From Thermophilibacter immobilis (GTDB taxonomy: Bacteria; Actinomycetota; Coriobacteriia; Coriobacteriales; Atopobiaceae), in NCBI RefSeq assembly GCF_015277515.1, contig NZ_CP063767.1, positions 930,001-994,000 of the forward strand: a stretch of 64,000 nt of DNA, given 5' to 3'. Below the pieces are notes generated by a model, which did not search any database, was not told where the DNA came from, and was given only the letters and a program-made list of their open reading frames with translations. Position numbers and translations under genes: made by a program. How positions within the stretch are numbered: the first letter of the stretch is position 1; each line of letters begins with the position of its first letter. This document shows positions 63,823-64,000 of this stretch, piece after piece.

Positions 63823-64000
63823 GTTGCGTGCAACATTGCATAAAGTAGGCCATTTATACGGACTCACGCATACTTTGAGCGAGGTGCCGTCCTCTGGAGC
63901 TTTGGGGGTGGACTTGTCAGCAGATTCTTCCGGCCACGTCGAGTAGGCGGAAGAAGTCTGGCCAAAGACGCGCTGGTAGAGGAGCTGCCCGTCGGACGGC
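63823..64000. other. Right-edge stretch, possible partial minus-strand gene
   Basis: 178 nt after lspA. On the minus strand one frame is open from the right edge (PSDGQLLYQRVFGQTSSAYS and so on) and enters the lspA region without a stop; the first dozen codons end in G or C. I do not recognise a family. It may be the end of a gene that lies outside, or a chance open frame. A small palindrome GTTGCGTGCAAC lies at 63823-63834. Confidence 0.25.

Overview
This 64 kb window is high-GC chromosomal DNA from a bacterium of the class Coriobacteriia (Actinomycetota), most likely an Olsenella/Atopobium-type member of the Atopobiaceae. The assignment is by recognition, not by a database search. It rests on secreted proteins with the cell-wall-binding repeat 2 (CWB2) module, on DUF5648-type repeats attached to murein hydrolases, on a fused RmlC-RmlD rhamnose enzyme, on the actinobacterial order sepIVA-like / DUF177 / rpmF / plsX / acpP / rnc / smc / ftsY / ffh, and on a remnant of an AbiEi-like protein family I associate with Coriobacteriia. 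GTG and TTG starts are common.

Positions 1-27,300 form a cell-surface polysaccharide region. It holds two LicD-type transferases (one cut by the left edge, one frameshifted), GT2 and GT4 glycosyltransferases, a Wzx-like flippase, two large polytopic membrane proteins (DUF6541-like and DUF2142-like), the dTDP-L-rhamnose genes rfbA, rfbB and a fused rfbC-rfbD, two paralogous tandem-domain GT2 proteins and a DUF4012 protein. A convergent pair of CWB2 proteins (13,170-16,950) lies inside it. The pair shares a 150-bp inverted repeat with one mismatch, and one partner carries an in-frame amber codon. Recombination between the repeats would swap the C-terminal ends of the two proteins, which makes this the most unusual structure in the window.

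Positions 27,760-30,540 hold two adjacent secreted murein hydrolases, an amidase and a glucosaminidase. They carry the same three-repeat DUF5648 module at opposite ends of the protein. A cold-shock protein, a heterodimeric ABC exporter and a FmdB-like zinc ribbon follow, up to about 35,300.

Positions 35,450-52,630 are mostly conserved housekeeping genes on the plus strand: a HAD hydrolase-thiamine pyrophosphokinase fusion, rpmB, an Asp23/Gls24 protein, a DAK2 (FakA/YloV-like) protein, recG-rsmD-coaD with stop/start overlaps, a SepIVA-like protein, DUF177, rpmF, plsX, acpP, rnc, smc, ftsY and ffh. Together they cover ribosome assembly, lipid synthesis, chromosome organisation and SRP-dependent secretion. 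Positions 52,626-60,000 have mixed strands: a decayed AbiEi-like remnant, an L,D-transpeptidase, a SpoU-family RNA methyltransferase, ftsH and a class III fructose-1,6-bisphosphatase. The window ends with a T-box leader (Ile specifier ATC), ileS and lspA.

I saw no tRNA, rRNA, CRISPR array, intact insertion sequence or recombinase gene. Several intergenic regions hold long, near-perfect hairpins without a following T-tract, while other genes end in ordinary hairpin-plus-T terminators. Coordinates and motifs were read by eye; family assignments are from recognised motifs.
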